Below, piece after piece: positions 1 through 7,543 of a DNA stretch of 64,000 nucleotides (position 1 is the stretch's first letter; each line of letters opens with the position of its first letter). Origin of the DNA: Sphingomonas sp. LM7 (lineage in GTDB: Bacteria; Pseudomonadota; Alphaproteobacteria; Sphingomonadales; Sphingomonadaceae); contig NZ_CP019511.1 of the NCBI RefSeq assembly GCF_002002925.1, positions 2,666,001 to 2,730,000 on the forward strand. The letters run 5' to 3'. Under the pieces are notes generated by a model. The model saw only the letters and a program-made list of their open reading frames with translations. It did not search any database and was not told the DNA's origin. The position numbers and the translations under genes are program-made.

Positions 1-274
1 ACTTCATGTAGCGATTGAACCGCGCACCCTTGGGCGGCTCGTCCACCCAGGTCTCAGCGGTCACCGTCTCGCCTTCGAGGACGCTGGAGCGATAGTCGAT
101 CTCGTGGCGCGTTATCACCCAGATATAGGCTTCGTGATGCTCGGGCGCGGCGATCGCGTGCCAGTGCGCCACTGCGACATCCTGAATCCATTTCACCCAC
201 ACCGCATTGTTGACGTGGCCGAGGATGTCGATGTCCTCGGGGCCGGCGGTTATCGTAGCGGTATAGGGCGTCAT
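1..274 (-). CDS. Acyl-CoA thioesterase, hotdog fold (3' end outside window)
   Basis: Reading leftward from the ATG at 274, the frame stays open to the window edge, giving about 91 residues of a protein starting MTPYTATITAGPEDIDILGH. The D-x-x-GHVNNAVWVKW segment near residues 15-27 is the signature of the 4-hydroxybenzoyl-CoA/YbgC thioesterase family, which hydrolyses acyl-CoA thioesters in the cytoplasm. An in-frame GTG two codons upstream is an alternative start; no strong ribosome binding site decides it. The family is usually 130-150 residues, so about 40 C-terminal residues lie outside. The physiological substrate cannot be read from the sequence. Confidence 0.8.
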   Translation of the reverse strand, partial: MTPYTATITAGPEDIDILGHVNNAVWVKWIQDVAVAHWHAIAAPEHHEAYIWVITRHEIDYRSSVLEGETVTAETWVDEPPKGARFNRYMK

Positions 275-339
275 GCCCACGATCTTACTTAACCAGCTCT
301 GGAAGCGCAGCCTTCATTTGCGGCCTCTATAGGGATGCG

Positions 340-543
340 ATGGTTCCGCTACGTCCGGCACGCCTTTTCCGCAGCCGCTGGGCAGCCATGTTCTGGGCCG
401 CGGGCGTGATCTTCACTGCGGTGACGACGATCGGCTTCGGCGACTCGGAAGGCAAGGCAGTGGAATCGACTCTCGTCGATGCCACCGGCGCCAACGTCAG
501 CGACGCCGATCTGGCGATGCTCCAGAACTTCCTCAGCGAATAA
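340..543 (+). CDS. Small single-pass membrane protein, unknown function
   Basis: A 67-residue frame with high-GC codon use. It has a basic N-terminus (PLRPARLFRSRW), one hydrophobic segment at about residues 17-32, then a soluble tail ending DADLAMLQNFLSE. The pattern is an inner-membrane anchor with a short periplasmic or cytoplasmic tail. It is divergent from the thioesterase gene and convergent with the lipoprotein gene, overlapping the latter's 3' end by about 11 bases. An ATG at residue 17 is an alternative start but would remove the basic anchor. I recognise no family. Confidence 0.55.
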   Translation: MVPLRPARLFRSRWAAMFWAAGVIFTAVTTIGFGDSEGKAVESTLVDATGANVSDADLAMLQNFLSE

Positions 544-1381
544 TCCTGCACGCGATAGGTGGCAGGCCGGGCGCAGTGAAGGTCATGTCGTCGCCCTTGC
601 CGCGCAACTCATAGCCCTTGGTCGTGTAACGGATGCCCGATGCGACACGCTCCTCGCGCAAGCTCGCGATCTGCTTGCCGCCGCGCGACACGGTGACGCG
701 GTCTCGATCGAAGCGCGCGACGAGCCGCGAACCGTCCATGCAGCGATAACGCGCCATCGATCGATTTTCTTCGCTGGGCTGGGGTGCGGGCGCAGCCTCG
801 CCGGGGCGCGGCTTGATATCGGTGCTGCGGATGCGCCAGCGGCGCTGTTCGGCGGTGGCGCCGTCGATGTCGGCAGTGCGGTGCAGCGTCACCGAACCGC
901 GCATCTCGAATGGCTGTGCGCCCCGCTTGAGCCGGCCCTGAACTCGCACCGGCACATTCACATAGCGCTGGCCCGCGCCCGAATCGATTCGGCCGGGCAC
1001 ACCGATAGTGGCGTGGTATTCCGAATAGCGATCGAAGCTCGCCGCAAAGGCTGGGGCGTCCATCCCGGCCGCACCCGCGTCCCACAGCCGATATGCCTGA
1101 CCGTATTTCTGCTCGCCGAGCAGCGCATAATAGGTCTGGACGACATCGGCTGCGCCCTGCGCGCTGTCCTCGGCGAACGGCGCTTCGCTGACCGGGGTCC
1201 GGCCGTCTTCGATTCCGTTGGGCGCGGGCGTTGCCGCAGGCACCTTGCCGGACGCAGCTCTTTTGGATGGCAGCGCGGCAAGATCGTTTGTCGGGGCATC
1301 GTTTGTCGGGGCAGCGACATTTTCACTGGGCTGGGGCGAGCAGCCGGCCAGCGTGAGAAGCAACGGCAGATACAGGCGCAT
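533..1381 (-). CDS. Lipoprotein of unknown function
   Basis: 282 residues beginning MRLYLPLLLTLAGC, a type II signal sequence with lipobox LAGC, so the mature protein should be lipidated at Cys14. A low-complexity, Ala/Pro/Asn-rich linker (to about residue 75) is followed by a globular part containing QTYYALLGEQKYGQAYRLW, a fold reminiscent of NTF2-like domains, then a Pro-rich joint and a C-terminal segment (about 208-282) containing RYRCMDGSRLVARFD and a final Cys. The C-terminal segment resembles membrane-bound lysozyme-inhibitor (MliC-like) domains: short beta-strands with two cysteines. That is an impression, not an assignment. It lies downstream of exbD on the same strand. Confidence 0.75.
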   Translation of the reverse strand: MRLYLPLLLTLAGCSPQPSENVAAPTNDAPTNDLAALPSKRAASGKVPAATPAPNGIEDGRTPVSEAPFAEDSAQGAADVVQTYYALLGEQKYGQAYRLWDAGAAGMDAPAFAASFDRYSEYHATIGVPGRIDSGAGQRYVNVPVRVQGRLKRGAQPFEMRGSVTLHRTADIDGATAEQRRWRIRSTDIKPRPGEAAPAPQPSEENRSMARYRCMDGSRLVARFDRDRVTVSRGGKQIASLREERVASGIRYTTKGYELRGKGDDMTFTAPGLPPIACRIIR

Positions 1382-1398
1382 GCGATTTCCTGTCAGGA

Positions 1399-1421
1399 GG
1401 CGGGCGACGAACGCGCCCGCC
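1399..1421 (-). terminator. GC-rich hairpin between exbD and the lipoprotein gene
   Basis: An 8-bp perfect stem (GGCGGGCG / CGCCCGCC) with a 7-base loop lies between the exbD stop and the lipoprotein start. No T tract follows. It could attenuate read-through or protect the exbD mRNA end. Confidence 0.35.
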
Positions 1422-1434
1422 TTCGCGCCGTTCC

Positions 1435-1842
1435 TCAGTCCGGGAGGGGACGGTTGCCGACAAAGCCCAGCCGATTGACGCCCGCGCGCTTGACCACGGC
1501 GAGCACCCCGTCGAAGCGATCGTAGCGCGCATCGGGATCGGTGTTCATGTGGAGCACCGCCGCCGCGTCGGCCTGCATCATGGCGAGCAGGCCCGGCAGC
1601 TCGGCATCGGCGATACGGCGGCCGTCCCAGAACAAGGTGCCGGCGCGATCGATGCCGAGCTGGTGTGGGCGCGTTTCGGTCACGGGGCCCGGCCCCGAGG
1701 GCAAGTCGATTGGAATCTTGTGCGTCGCCATCGGCATGCCGAGGATCATCACGATCAGTAGCACCAGCATAACGTCGATGAACGGCGTGACGTTGATTGC
1801 GCTGAATGGAACGGGCTCGGGGACACGCGCGGCCTTGACCAT
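1435..1842 (-). CDS. exbD: ExbD/TolR-type biopolymer transport protein
   Basis: 135 residues in the ExbD/TolR family, whose members use the proton motive force with ExbB/TolQ to energise outer-membrane transport or envelope maintenance. After a short cytoplasmic stretch there is INVTPFIDVMLVLLIVMIL (about residues 16-35), the single membrane helix with the essential Asp of the family (PFIDVMLVL). The remaining periplasmic part matches the usual length. The second half has SIDRAGTLFWDG-like and RYDRFDGVLAVVKRAG segments typical of ExbD. No exbB/tolQ or tonB gene adjoins it, so its partners must be elsewhere. Confidence 0.9.
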   Translation of the reverse strand: MVKAARVPEPVPFSAINVTPFIDVMLVLLIVMILGMPMATHKIPIDLPSGPGPVTETRPHQLGIDRAGTLFWDGRRIADAELPGLLAMMQADAAAVLHMNTDPDARYDRFDGVLAVVKRAGVNRLGFVGNRPLPD

Positions 1843-1921
1843 GGCACCTCTCCTCTATTGTTATGATGCAACGTATCACTCGCCATCAAAGGCGCAATAG
1901 AGATTCTTCGCCATATCCTCT

Positions 1922-1937
1922 CTCGCGCAGCGGGGGA
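1922..1937 (+). repeat. Copy of a short GC-rich intergenic repeat
   Basis: CTCGCGCAGCGGGGGA occurs here, upstream of exbD, and again at 8528-8543 after glpX. In both places it is flanked by CCTC.../...GGGAGA-like bases that can pair. It belongs to the family of short dispersed palindromes seen throughout this window. Confidence 0.55.
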
Positions 1938-2049
1938 GATGTCACGCGCAACATGACAGAGGAGGTTTAGCCGCGCTCTCCGCTTATGGTGGCACCGCCT
2001 CATCAATTCGCGATCTCGACCCCGTCACGCGAGGGAGGATTTCGGGAAC

Positions 2050-2601
2050 TCAGCAGCTCTCGTATCTCCAATTGCGCCGCTTGCCGTCGCGCATCCATTC
2101 CACCGCTTCGGCGGCGCGCTTGGCCCTGGTCTCCAGCCGCTTGGCCTCGGCGATCCATTCGCAATATTCGCGGCGGCAGCCGCCTTTGCATCAGTGGCGA
2201 GCGCCTCGGCGGCACGTCGGCTTCGGGCTTGGGCGGCTCCGCGGCGCGCGCCGGCTTAACTTCCGCGTCGATCCGCGCCACGGCCTCGCGGATCTGCGCC
2301 TCGAACGTCGCTGCGTTGGGCAGATCGTCGAGGTTCCCGACCCGGCCATATTGGCCCGTCGCGGCGCCTTCCTTGCCGGTCGCCAGCGCCACGCGGTCCC
2401 AGAAGCCGAAGGTCGCATTCGCCTTGAATGCGGCCATGTTGGCCAGCGGCTTCCTCTTGTAGGTGAAGGCCGGCATCGACCATTGATCGATTCCACCTCG
2501 GGTCAGGCCGCGTGGACGCGTTCGCGCAGCCAGGCGAGGATCGGCTGCGCGAACGCCGCCCCGCCTGCGATCTAGCTATCGAAACGCGCATCACGCGACA
2601 T
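2050..2601 (-). pseudogene. Decayed YdeI/OmpD-associated (DUF1801-type) gene
   Basis: Pieces of one YdeI/DUF1801 protein are recognisable across three frames. From the ATG at 2601: MSRDARFDS then an in-frame TAG, then AFAQPILAWLRERVHAA then an in-frame TGA, then PEVE. After a frame change comes MPAFTYKRKPLANMAAFKA and TFGFWDRVALATGKEG (2003-2476 frame). After another frame change come REYCEWIAEAKRLETRAK, EAVEWMRDGK and the terminal RNWRYESC with a TGA at 2050. Normal family members read straight through all of these blocks. Two nonsense codons plus at least two frameshifts make function very unlikely. Confidence 0.85.
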
Positions 2602-2659
2602 GGCGCCCTCCCCGAATGAAGAGCGCCATGCTGGGTCCGGGCCGCGGCCCGGTCAAGCG

Positions 2660-3010
2660 TCAGGGTTCGAGCGCGGCCTCGTCGCCATCGTCGAGTTCCT
2701 CGTCCAGCTCTTCGTCGTCGACATCCTCGTCATCGAGATCGGCCTGGATCTCGTCCTCGCGCTGGTCGTCGTCGTCCTGCTCGGCGTCGTCGTCTTCCTC
2801 GCCGATCTCGCCGTCGACCATGTTGAGCTCGTCGGTATCATCGTCGTCGCCGTCATCGCCCAGATCGACGGGGATGTCGGTCAGGATGTTGCCGTCGCTG
2901 GGCGCATCGTTGGTCGCCTCGATGATTTCGGCGCGCTGGCTCTCGTCATAGCCTTCGTCATCGAAACCGTCGTCGTTGGGACCCTGTACCGGAACCTGAT
3001 GACCACCCAT
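2660..3010 (-). CDS. Highly acidic protein of unknown function
   Basis: 116 residues starting MGGHQVPVQGPNDDGFDDEG; more than a third of residues are Asp or Glu, concentrated after residue 50 in runs of DDD and EED. There is no signal peptide and no hydrophobic segment. It is probably intrinsically disordered. The opposite strand is also open but gives a biased Val/Ser-rich product, the expected shadow of GAT/GAC/GAG codons. It follows the MFS gene on the same strand with about 78 bases between. Acidic disordered proteins may act as metal or basic-protein buffers, but nothing here shows it. Confidence 0.7.
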   Translation of the reverse strand: MGGHQVPVQGPNDDGFDDEGYDESQRAEIIEATNDAPSDGNILTDIPVDLGDDGDDDDTDELNMVDGEIGEEDDDAEQDDDDQREDEIQADLDDEDVDDEELDEELDDGDEAALEP

Positions 3011-3087
3011 CGCCTGTCCTTTTCGCTCTGGGGGCCGAAAGATCCCCCGTCCGATGTGCGAACGGAGAGCGTGGCCACTCCGTTCCG

Positions 3088-4323
3088 TCAGCTCGGGCGG
3101 AAAAGCCGGCCCCGCTCCGCGACTGCGACCGCGACCATGGCCAGTACGCCCATCAGCAGGAAGCCCGCATAGAGCGGCACAGTGGTGCCGTCGAACGACT
3201 GGCCGATCTGCGCGCCGATCAGCGCCCCGCCCAACGTGGCGACAAAGCCCTGCAGGCTCGAGGCGGTGCCGGCGATCTCCCCCATCCGCTCCATCGCCAT
3301 TGCCGAGAAGTTCGAGGTGGCCAGGCCGAAGCTCGCCATCATCAGCGCCTGGAGGATCGCGAAGGTCCACAGATTCTCGAAGCCGGCAAAGGCGACGCCG
3401 AGATGGATCGCGGCGAACAGGATCAGCGCCGACAGCGCAGTATGCGAGATCCGCCGCGTGCCGATCTTCATCACGATCCGCGAATTGAGGAACGAGCCGA
3501 TCGCCATCGTGCTGGCCACCGCGGCGAACACCAAGGTGAGCAGTTCGGGCCGTCCGAACACGACTTCCATGATCTGCTGCACCGATCCGATGAAGCCGAA
3601 CAATCCGCCCGAGAGCAAGGCAGCCGCGAGGGTGTAGCCGACGGCGCAACGGTCGCGGAGCACCAGCCCGTAATCGGCGATGATCCGGCTGGGCTGGAGG
3701 CTCTGGCGCGACTCCATGTCGAGTGTCTCGGGCATACGCAGCCAGAACCACGCCACCACCAGCGCAGAAACCGCCGCGACGCCCCAGAAGATCATCCGCC
3801 ACGATCCGCCGACAGCGAGCACGCCTTGCCCGAAGGCAGGCGCGAAAATCGGCGCGGCCATGAAGACGATGAAAGCTAAACTCATCACACGCGCCATTGC
3901 CCGCCCGGCGAAGCAATCGCGCACCAGCGCCACCGTCACCACCCGGGCGCCGGCGGCCGAGGCGCCCATCGCCGCACGGGCGACCAGCAGCAGCTCGAAG
4001 CTGCCCGAGATCGCCGCGAGGGCACTGGTGAGCACATAGGAAACGAGCGCGACGATCAGCACCGGCCGCCGCCCGAACCGGTCCGACAACGGCCCGTAGA
4101 TCAGCTGGGCGAATGCGAACCCGAGCAGGAACGCGGTGATGACGAACTGGCGATGATTGGGTTCGGTAACGCCCAGGCTGTCGCCCATCGCGGGCAGTGC
4201 CGGCAACATCGAATCGATGCCCAGCGCAGTCAGCGCCATCATCGACGCGATCAGCGTCACGAACTCGCCGAACCGAAGTGGTGCGCGATTGGCGGAGTCG
4301 GTGGAGAGATGCGGCTGGGACAT
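3088..4323 (-). CDS. MFS drug exporter, Bcr/CflA type
   Basis: 411 residues from MSQPHLSTDS. The ATG twelve codons downstream of the longest frame start is chosen because the upstream part is basic and unlike the family. Helix 1 carries ALGIDSMLPALPAM, close to the D-x-x-LPALP motif of the Bcr/CflA group, and the loop 2-3 motif A is GPLSDRFGRRPVL. About 12 hydrophobic segments follow. Members are inner-membrane proton antiporters that export drugs such as bicyclomycin or chloramphenicol, or small metabolites; the real substrate is unknown. The gene is divergent from the 2OG oxygenase gene. Confidence 0.9.
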   Translation of the reverse strand: MSQPHLSTDSANRAPLRFGEFVTLIASMMALTALGIDSMLPALPAMGDSLGVTEPNHRQFVITAFLLGFAFAQLIYGPLSDRFGRRPVLIVALVSYVLTSALAAISGSFELLLVARAAMGASAAGARVVTVALVRDCFAGRAMARVMSLAFIVFMAAPIFAPAFGQGVLAVGGSWRMIFWGVAAVSALVVAWFWLRMPETLDMESRQSLQPSRIIADYGLVLRDRCAVGYTLAAALLSGGLFGFIGSVQQIMEVVFGRPELLTLVFAAVASTMAIGSFLNSRIVMKIGTRRISHTALSALILFAAIHLGVAFAGFENLWTFAILQALMMASFGLATSNFSAMAMERMGEIAGTASSLQGFVATLGGALIGAQIGQSFDGTTVPLYAGFLLMGVLAMVAVAVAERGRLFRPS

Positions 4324-4466
4324 GGCAGTGCCAATGGCGGATCGCCGCGCAGGCGTCACCCCCTTGCTAGCGGCCGACGGCGCAAATTGATCGCCGTCAT
4401 GCCGGTGCGCCCGCTTGTTCGGCAGGGGCTTGCGGGTCTAACTGGATGCAACACACGGAGACTCGC

Positions 4467-5417
4467 ATGCTCGACACTCTCGCTGAGATCCCGGCGCTTT
4501 CGCTCGCCGACCAGCAAACCGATCCGGACGGCTTCTCACGGCAGTTCGGCCAGTCCTTCCAGCGCTTCGGCTTCGCTGTGGTGCGCGATCACGGCATCCC
4601 TGATGCGCTGATCGAGCGCGCCTGGGCGATGACCAAGGCGTTCTTCGACCTGCCCGAAGAGGTCAAGCGTGGCTATTTCGTTTCCGGCGGTGGCGGCGCG
4701 CGCGGCTACACCCCGTTCAAGACCGAGATCGCCAAGGGTGCGACACATGTCGATCTCAAGGAATTCTGGCATGTCGGCCGCCAGCTGGCGGAGGGCCATC
4801 GCTTCGCCCCACAGATGCCGGCGAACATCTGGCCCGACCAGCCCGACGGCTTCCGCGAGACCTTTCTCGAGCTGTTCCAGGCATTCGACGATGCCGGCGA
4901 CAAATTGCTCTCGGCGATCGCGCGCTATCTCGGACTGGCACCCAACTGGTTCGATCCGGCGGTCAAAGACGGCAATTCCGTCCTGCGCCTGCTCCATTAT
5001 CCGCCGGTCGCCGCCGACGCTCCCGAAGTTCGTGCCGGCGCGCATGAGGACATAAATCTGATCACGCTGCTGCTCGGCGCCGAGGAAGCCGGGCTCGAGC
5101 TGCTCGACCGCGACGGCAAGTGGCTCCCGGTCAAGCCGCCCCAAGGCGCGATGGTGGTCAATGTCGGCGACATGCTCCAGCGGCTGACCAACCACGTATT
5201 GCCCTCGACCACGCACCGCGTCGTCAATCCGCCGCCCGAGCGACGCGGCAATTCGCGCTATTCGATGCCGTTCTTCCTGCATCCTGCACCCGATTTCCTG
5301 ATCGAGACCTTGCCCGGCTGCATCACCGCCGAGCGCCCGAATCGCTATTCCGAGCCGATCAGCTCGCACGATTATCTCCACGAACGGCTGGTCGAGATCG
5401 GGCTGATCAAGAAATAG
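4467..5417 (+). CDS. 2OG-Fe(II) oxygenase, isopenicillin-N-synthase-like
   Basis: 316 residues from the ATG preceded by GGAG seven bases upstream. An ATG seven codons earlier is less well placed. The N-terminal DIOX_N part includes FGFAVVRDHGIPDALIERAW. The C-terminal jelly-roll has the iron triad His193-x-Asp195 (GAHEDINLIT) and His250 (TTHRVV), and the 2-oxoglutarate-binding Arg264-x-Ser266 (NSRYSMPFF). All catalytic residues are therefore present. Bacterial members of this family act on diverse small molecules, including ethylene-forming and gibberellin-type chemistry, so the substrate is not predictable. It stands alone, followed by a repeat element. Confidence 0.9.
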   Translation: MLDTLAEIPALSLADQQTDPDGFSRQFGQSFQRFGFAVVRDHGIPDALIERAWAMTKAFFDLPEEVKRGYFVSGGGGARGYTPFKTEIAKGATHVDLKEFWHVGRQLAEGHRFAPQMPANIWPDQPDGFRETFLELFQAFDDAGDKLLSAIARYLGLAPNWFDPAVKDGNSVLRLLHYPPVAADAPEVRAGAHEDINLITLLLGAEEAGLELLDRDGKWLPVKPPQGAMVVNVGDMLQRLTNHVLPSTTHRVVNPPPERRGNSRYSMPFFLHPAPDFLIETLPGCITAERPNRYSEPISSHDYLHERLVEIGLIKK

Positions 5418-5428
5418 TATCTTGAAAG

Positions 5429-5568
5429 CCCCTCCCCTTCAGAGCATCGGGTGATCAGCGCGGGGCGCTGATCACCCGATGCTGGGTTGGGGGTGGGACC
5501 TAGCCGTCTCACCGAGCCTGACACATGTCCCACTGCCCCACCCCAACCCCTCCCCTGAAGGGGAGGGG
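5429..5568 (+). repeat. Paired GC-rich palindromic repeat (REP/BIME-like) between oxygenase and hom
   Basis: The left half begins CCCCTCCCCTTCAG and continues, after a 41-bp palindrome, with GGGTTGGGGGTGGG. The right half is CCCCACCCCAACCCCTCCCC followed by TGAAGGGGAGGGG. The two halves are inverted with respect to each other, the same architecture as the elements at 6899-7039 and 35776-35874. Confidence 0.75.
5443..5483 (+). repeat. 41-bp near-perfect palindrome nested in the repeat
   Basis: The 19-base arm at 5443-5461 (AGCATCGGGTGATCAGCGC) is the exact reverse complement of 5465-5483, separated by GGG. As RNA it would form a very stable hairpin 25 bases after the oxygenase stop codon, so it may act as a terminator or mRNA 3' stabiliser. 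It has no T tract. Confidence 0.85.
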
Positions 5569-5587
5569 CCCATCTCGTGAGATTTCA

Positions 5588-6880
5588 ATGACCGAACCGC
5601 TTCGCATCGCACTCGCCGGCCTCGGAACCGTCGGCGCGGGCGTCATTCGCTTGCTCGACACCAATGGCGAGCTGATCGCGCGGCGCGCGGGGCGGCCGAT
5701 CGAAGTGGTGGCAGTCTCGGCACGCGACCGCTCCAAGGATCGCGGCGTCGACATCACGCGCTTCGACTGGGTCGATGATCCTGCCGAGCTGGCCCGCCAT
5801 TCGCGCGCGGACGTCGTGGTCGAACTGGTCGGCGGGTCGGACGGCCCTGCCCTTGCACTCGCCCGCGCCGCGCTCGGCGCCGGCAAGAGCTTCGTCACTG
5901 CCAACAAGGCAATGATCGCCCATCATGGCCTTGAGCTCGCCCGCGCCGCGGAAAGCGCCAATCTCGCGCTCAAGTTCGAAGCTGCAGTCGCCGGCGGCGT
6001 GCCGGTGATCAAGGGCCTGCGCGAAGGCGCTGCCGCCAACGTGATCGGCCGGGTCTATGGCATCCTCAACGGCACCTGCAATTTCATCCTGTCGAAGATG
6101 GAAGCCGAAGGCCGCGACTTTTCGGAAATCCTGAGCGAAGCCCAGGCGCTGGGCTATGCCGAAGCGGACCCCAGCTTCGACATCGACGGCGTCGATGCCG
6201 CGCACAAGCTCTCTATCCTCGCCAGCGTCGCGTTCGGCGCGCAGCCGGCGTTCGGCGACGTCGCAATCACCGGCGTGCGCCACGTCCTGGCCGCCGACAT
6301 CGCCGAGGCGGCGGCACTCGGCTATCGTGTCCGCCTGCTCGGCGTCGCGGACTCCGGCCCGCATGGCCTGTTTCAGCGCGTCCACCCGCACCTCGTCCCG
6401 CTCAGCCACCCGCTCGCACATGTCGTCGGCTCGACCAATGCCGTCGTTGCCGAGGGCAATTTCGTTGGCCGCCTGCTGTTCCAGGGCGCCGGCGCCGGCG
6501 ACGGCCCCACGGCTTCCGCAGTCGTTGCCGACCTGATCGACATCGCCCGCGGCGAATTCGGCCCGCCTTATGCGATGCCCGCCGATGCGCTCGCCGCGCA
6601 GGACGCCGCCGACAGCGGCGAGCGCCGTGCACGCGCCTATGTTCGCCTCAACGTCGCCGACAAGGTCGGCGTGCTCGCCGAGATCGCCGCGGCGATGCGC
6701 GACGCCGGCGTCTCGATTGAAAGCCTGATCCAGCGCGGCGCCAACCCCGACGGCAGCGTGCTCGTCGCGATCGTCACCCATGAAGGCCCCGAGCGCAGCG
6801 TCGCCCGGGCGCTCGAAAAGCTGCGCGGCTCGCAGAGCCTGGTCGGCGAACCGATGTGGATGCACATCCTCGGGGAGTGA
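5588..6880 (+). CDS. hom: Homoserine dehydrogenase
   Basis: 430 residues from MTEPLRIALAGLG; the upstream in-frame ATG lies inside the repeat and is rejected. The enzyme reduces aspartate semialdehyde to homoserine with NAD(P)H, feeding threonine, methionine and isoleucine synthesis. The Rossmann motif GLGTVGAGV is at about residues 11-19. The catalytic region has NGTCNFILSKM and YAEADPSFDIDGVDAAHKL, with the Glu, Asp and Lys of the family. A C-terminal ACT domain (about 350-430, KVGVLAEIAAAMRDAGVSIES) suggests feedback control by an amino acid, usually threonine. The length is typical. Confidence 0.97.
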   Translation: MTEPLRIALAGLGTVGAGVIRLLDTNGELIARRAGRPIEVVAVSARDRSKDRGVDITRFDWVDDPAELARHSRADVVVELVGGSDGPALALARAALGAGKSFVTANKAMIAHHGLELARAAESANLALKFEAAVAGGVPVIKGLREGAAANVIGRVYGILNGTCNFILSKMEAEGRDFSEILSEAQALGYAEADPSFDIDGVDAAHKLSILASVAFGAQPAFGDVAITGVRHVLAADIAEAAALGYRVRLLGVADSGPHGLFQRVHPHLVPLSHPLAHVVGSTNAVVAEGNFVGRLLFQGAGAGDGPTASAVVADLIDIARGEFGPPYAMPADALAAQDAADSGERRARAYVRLNVADKVGVLAEIAAAMRDAGVSIESLIQRGANPDGSVLVAIVTHEGPERSVARALEKLRGSQSLVGEPMWMHILGE

Positions 6881-6898
6881 GGTGAATCTGCATTGATT

Positions 6899-7039
6899 CC
6901 CCTCCCTGCAAGGGAGGGGCCGGGGCAGGTATCGGCGCGCAGGGCTTGATGCCCTGCTCGACGATCGAAACTGGGCGATTGAGACTTTGACCGCGCAGAC
7001 CCGCGCACCTACCCCCAATCCCTCCCTTGCAGGGAGGGG
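6899..7039 (+). repeat. Paired palindromic repeat after hom
   Basis: CCCCTCCCTGCAAGGGAGGG at 6899-6918 and CCCTCCCTTGCAGGGAGGGG at 7020-7039 are each palindromic, and they bracket the element as an inverted pair with GGGGCAGGT and ACCTACCCCC on their inner sides. It occupies nearly all of the hom 3' intergenic space. Confidence 0.8.
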
Positions 7040-7049
7040 AGAAATTGCC

Positions 7050-7406
7050 TCATGGCGCCGGCGCGCGCCGCACATAGCCACCATTCCCCAGCCCCACGGT
7101 CACCCCCACGCCGACCGATCCGCATTTGGCCATGAACGGCCCTTGCCCGCACTCCACGATGCCCTGCGCCTCGCGCGTCATGATCGGTGCGAGCTGGGCA
7201 TTGGCGTCGTTTCTGGGATTGTACGCCGGCACTAGCGGCAGCTGATGGCGATAGGCATCGCGCCGAGCGCAGACGACGATCTCCTGCTCATCCTCGGTGG
7301 CCTTGCAGGGCACGTCGGCAGCGGTCTTCGTCCGATATTCGGCGATGGCCGCCGTAATCGCCGGCGCATCCTGGACCAGCATCAGCAACGGCAACAGCAC
7401 GCGCAT
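7050..7406 (-). CDS. Small exported protein of unknown function
   Basis: 118 residues, MRVLLPLLMLVQDAPAITAA, with a short hydrophobic N-terminus that could be a signal peptide cleaved near residue 12-20. The body contains EIVVCARRDAYRHQLPLVPAYNP and two later cysteines (VECGQGPFMAKCG), which could form disulphides in the periplasm. It ends in a Gly/Val-rich stretch. The CxR-RD motif is recurrent in sphingomonad exported proteins, from memory. It is convergent with hom and divergent from glpX. Confidence 0.7.
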   Translation of the reverse strand: MRVLLPLLMLVQDAPAITAAIAEYRTKTAADVPCKATEDEQEIVVCARRDAYRHQLPLVPAYNPRNDANAQLAPIMTREAQGIVECGQGPFMAKCGSVGVGVTVGLGNGGYVRRAPAP

Positions 7407-7543
7407 TTCCTTCCGCTTGCGACGAAACGAGGCTGACGCAAGGTTGTGGCGAAAATGCGATGCCCCTGACAGCGCTAGCAGCCTCGACAGTGCAACATGC
7501 GCCGCCTATCGCCACCTGAGTTCTGCAAGGGGATTACCAGCCG

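Noticed and set aside
1843..1900. Possible Zur-type box upstream of exbD (TGTTATGATGCAACGTATCA)
   Set aside because: The two halves do not pair as an inverted repeat when aligned base by base, so the resemblance to a Zur site is too weak.
2600..3172. Val/Ile-rich plus-strand frame opposite the acidic gene
   Set aside because: Expected complement of Asp/Glu codons; no start signal and no known family.
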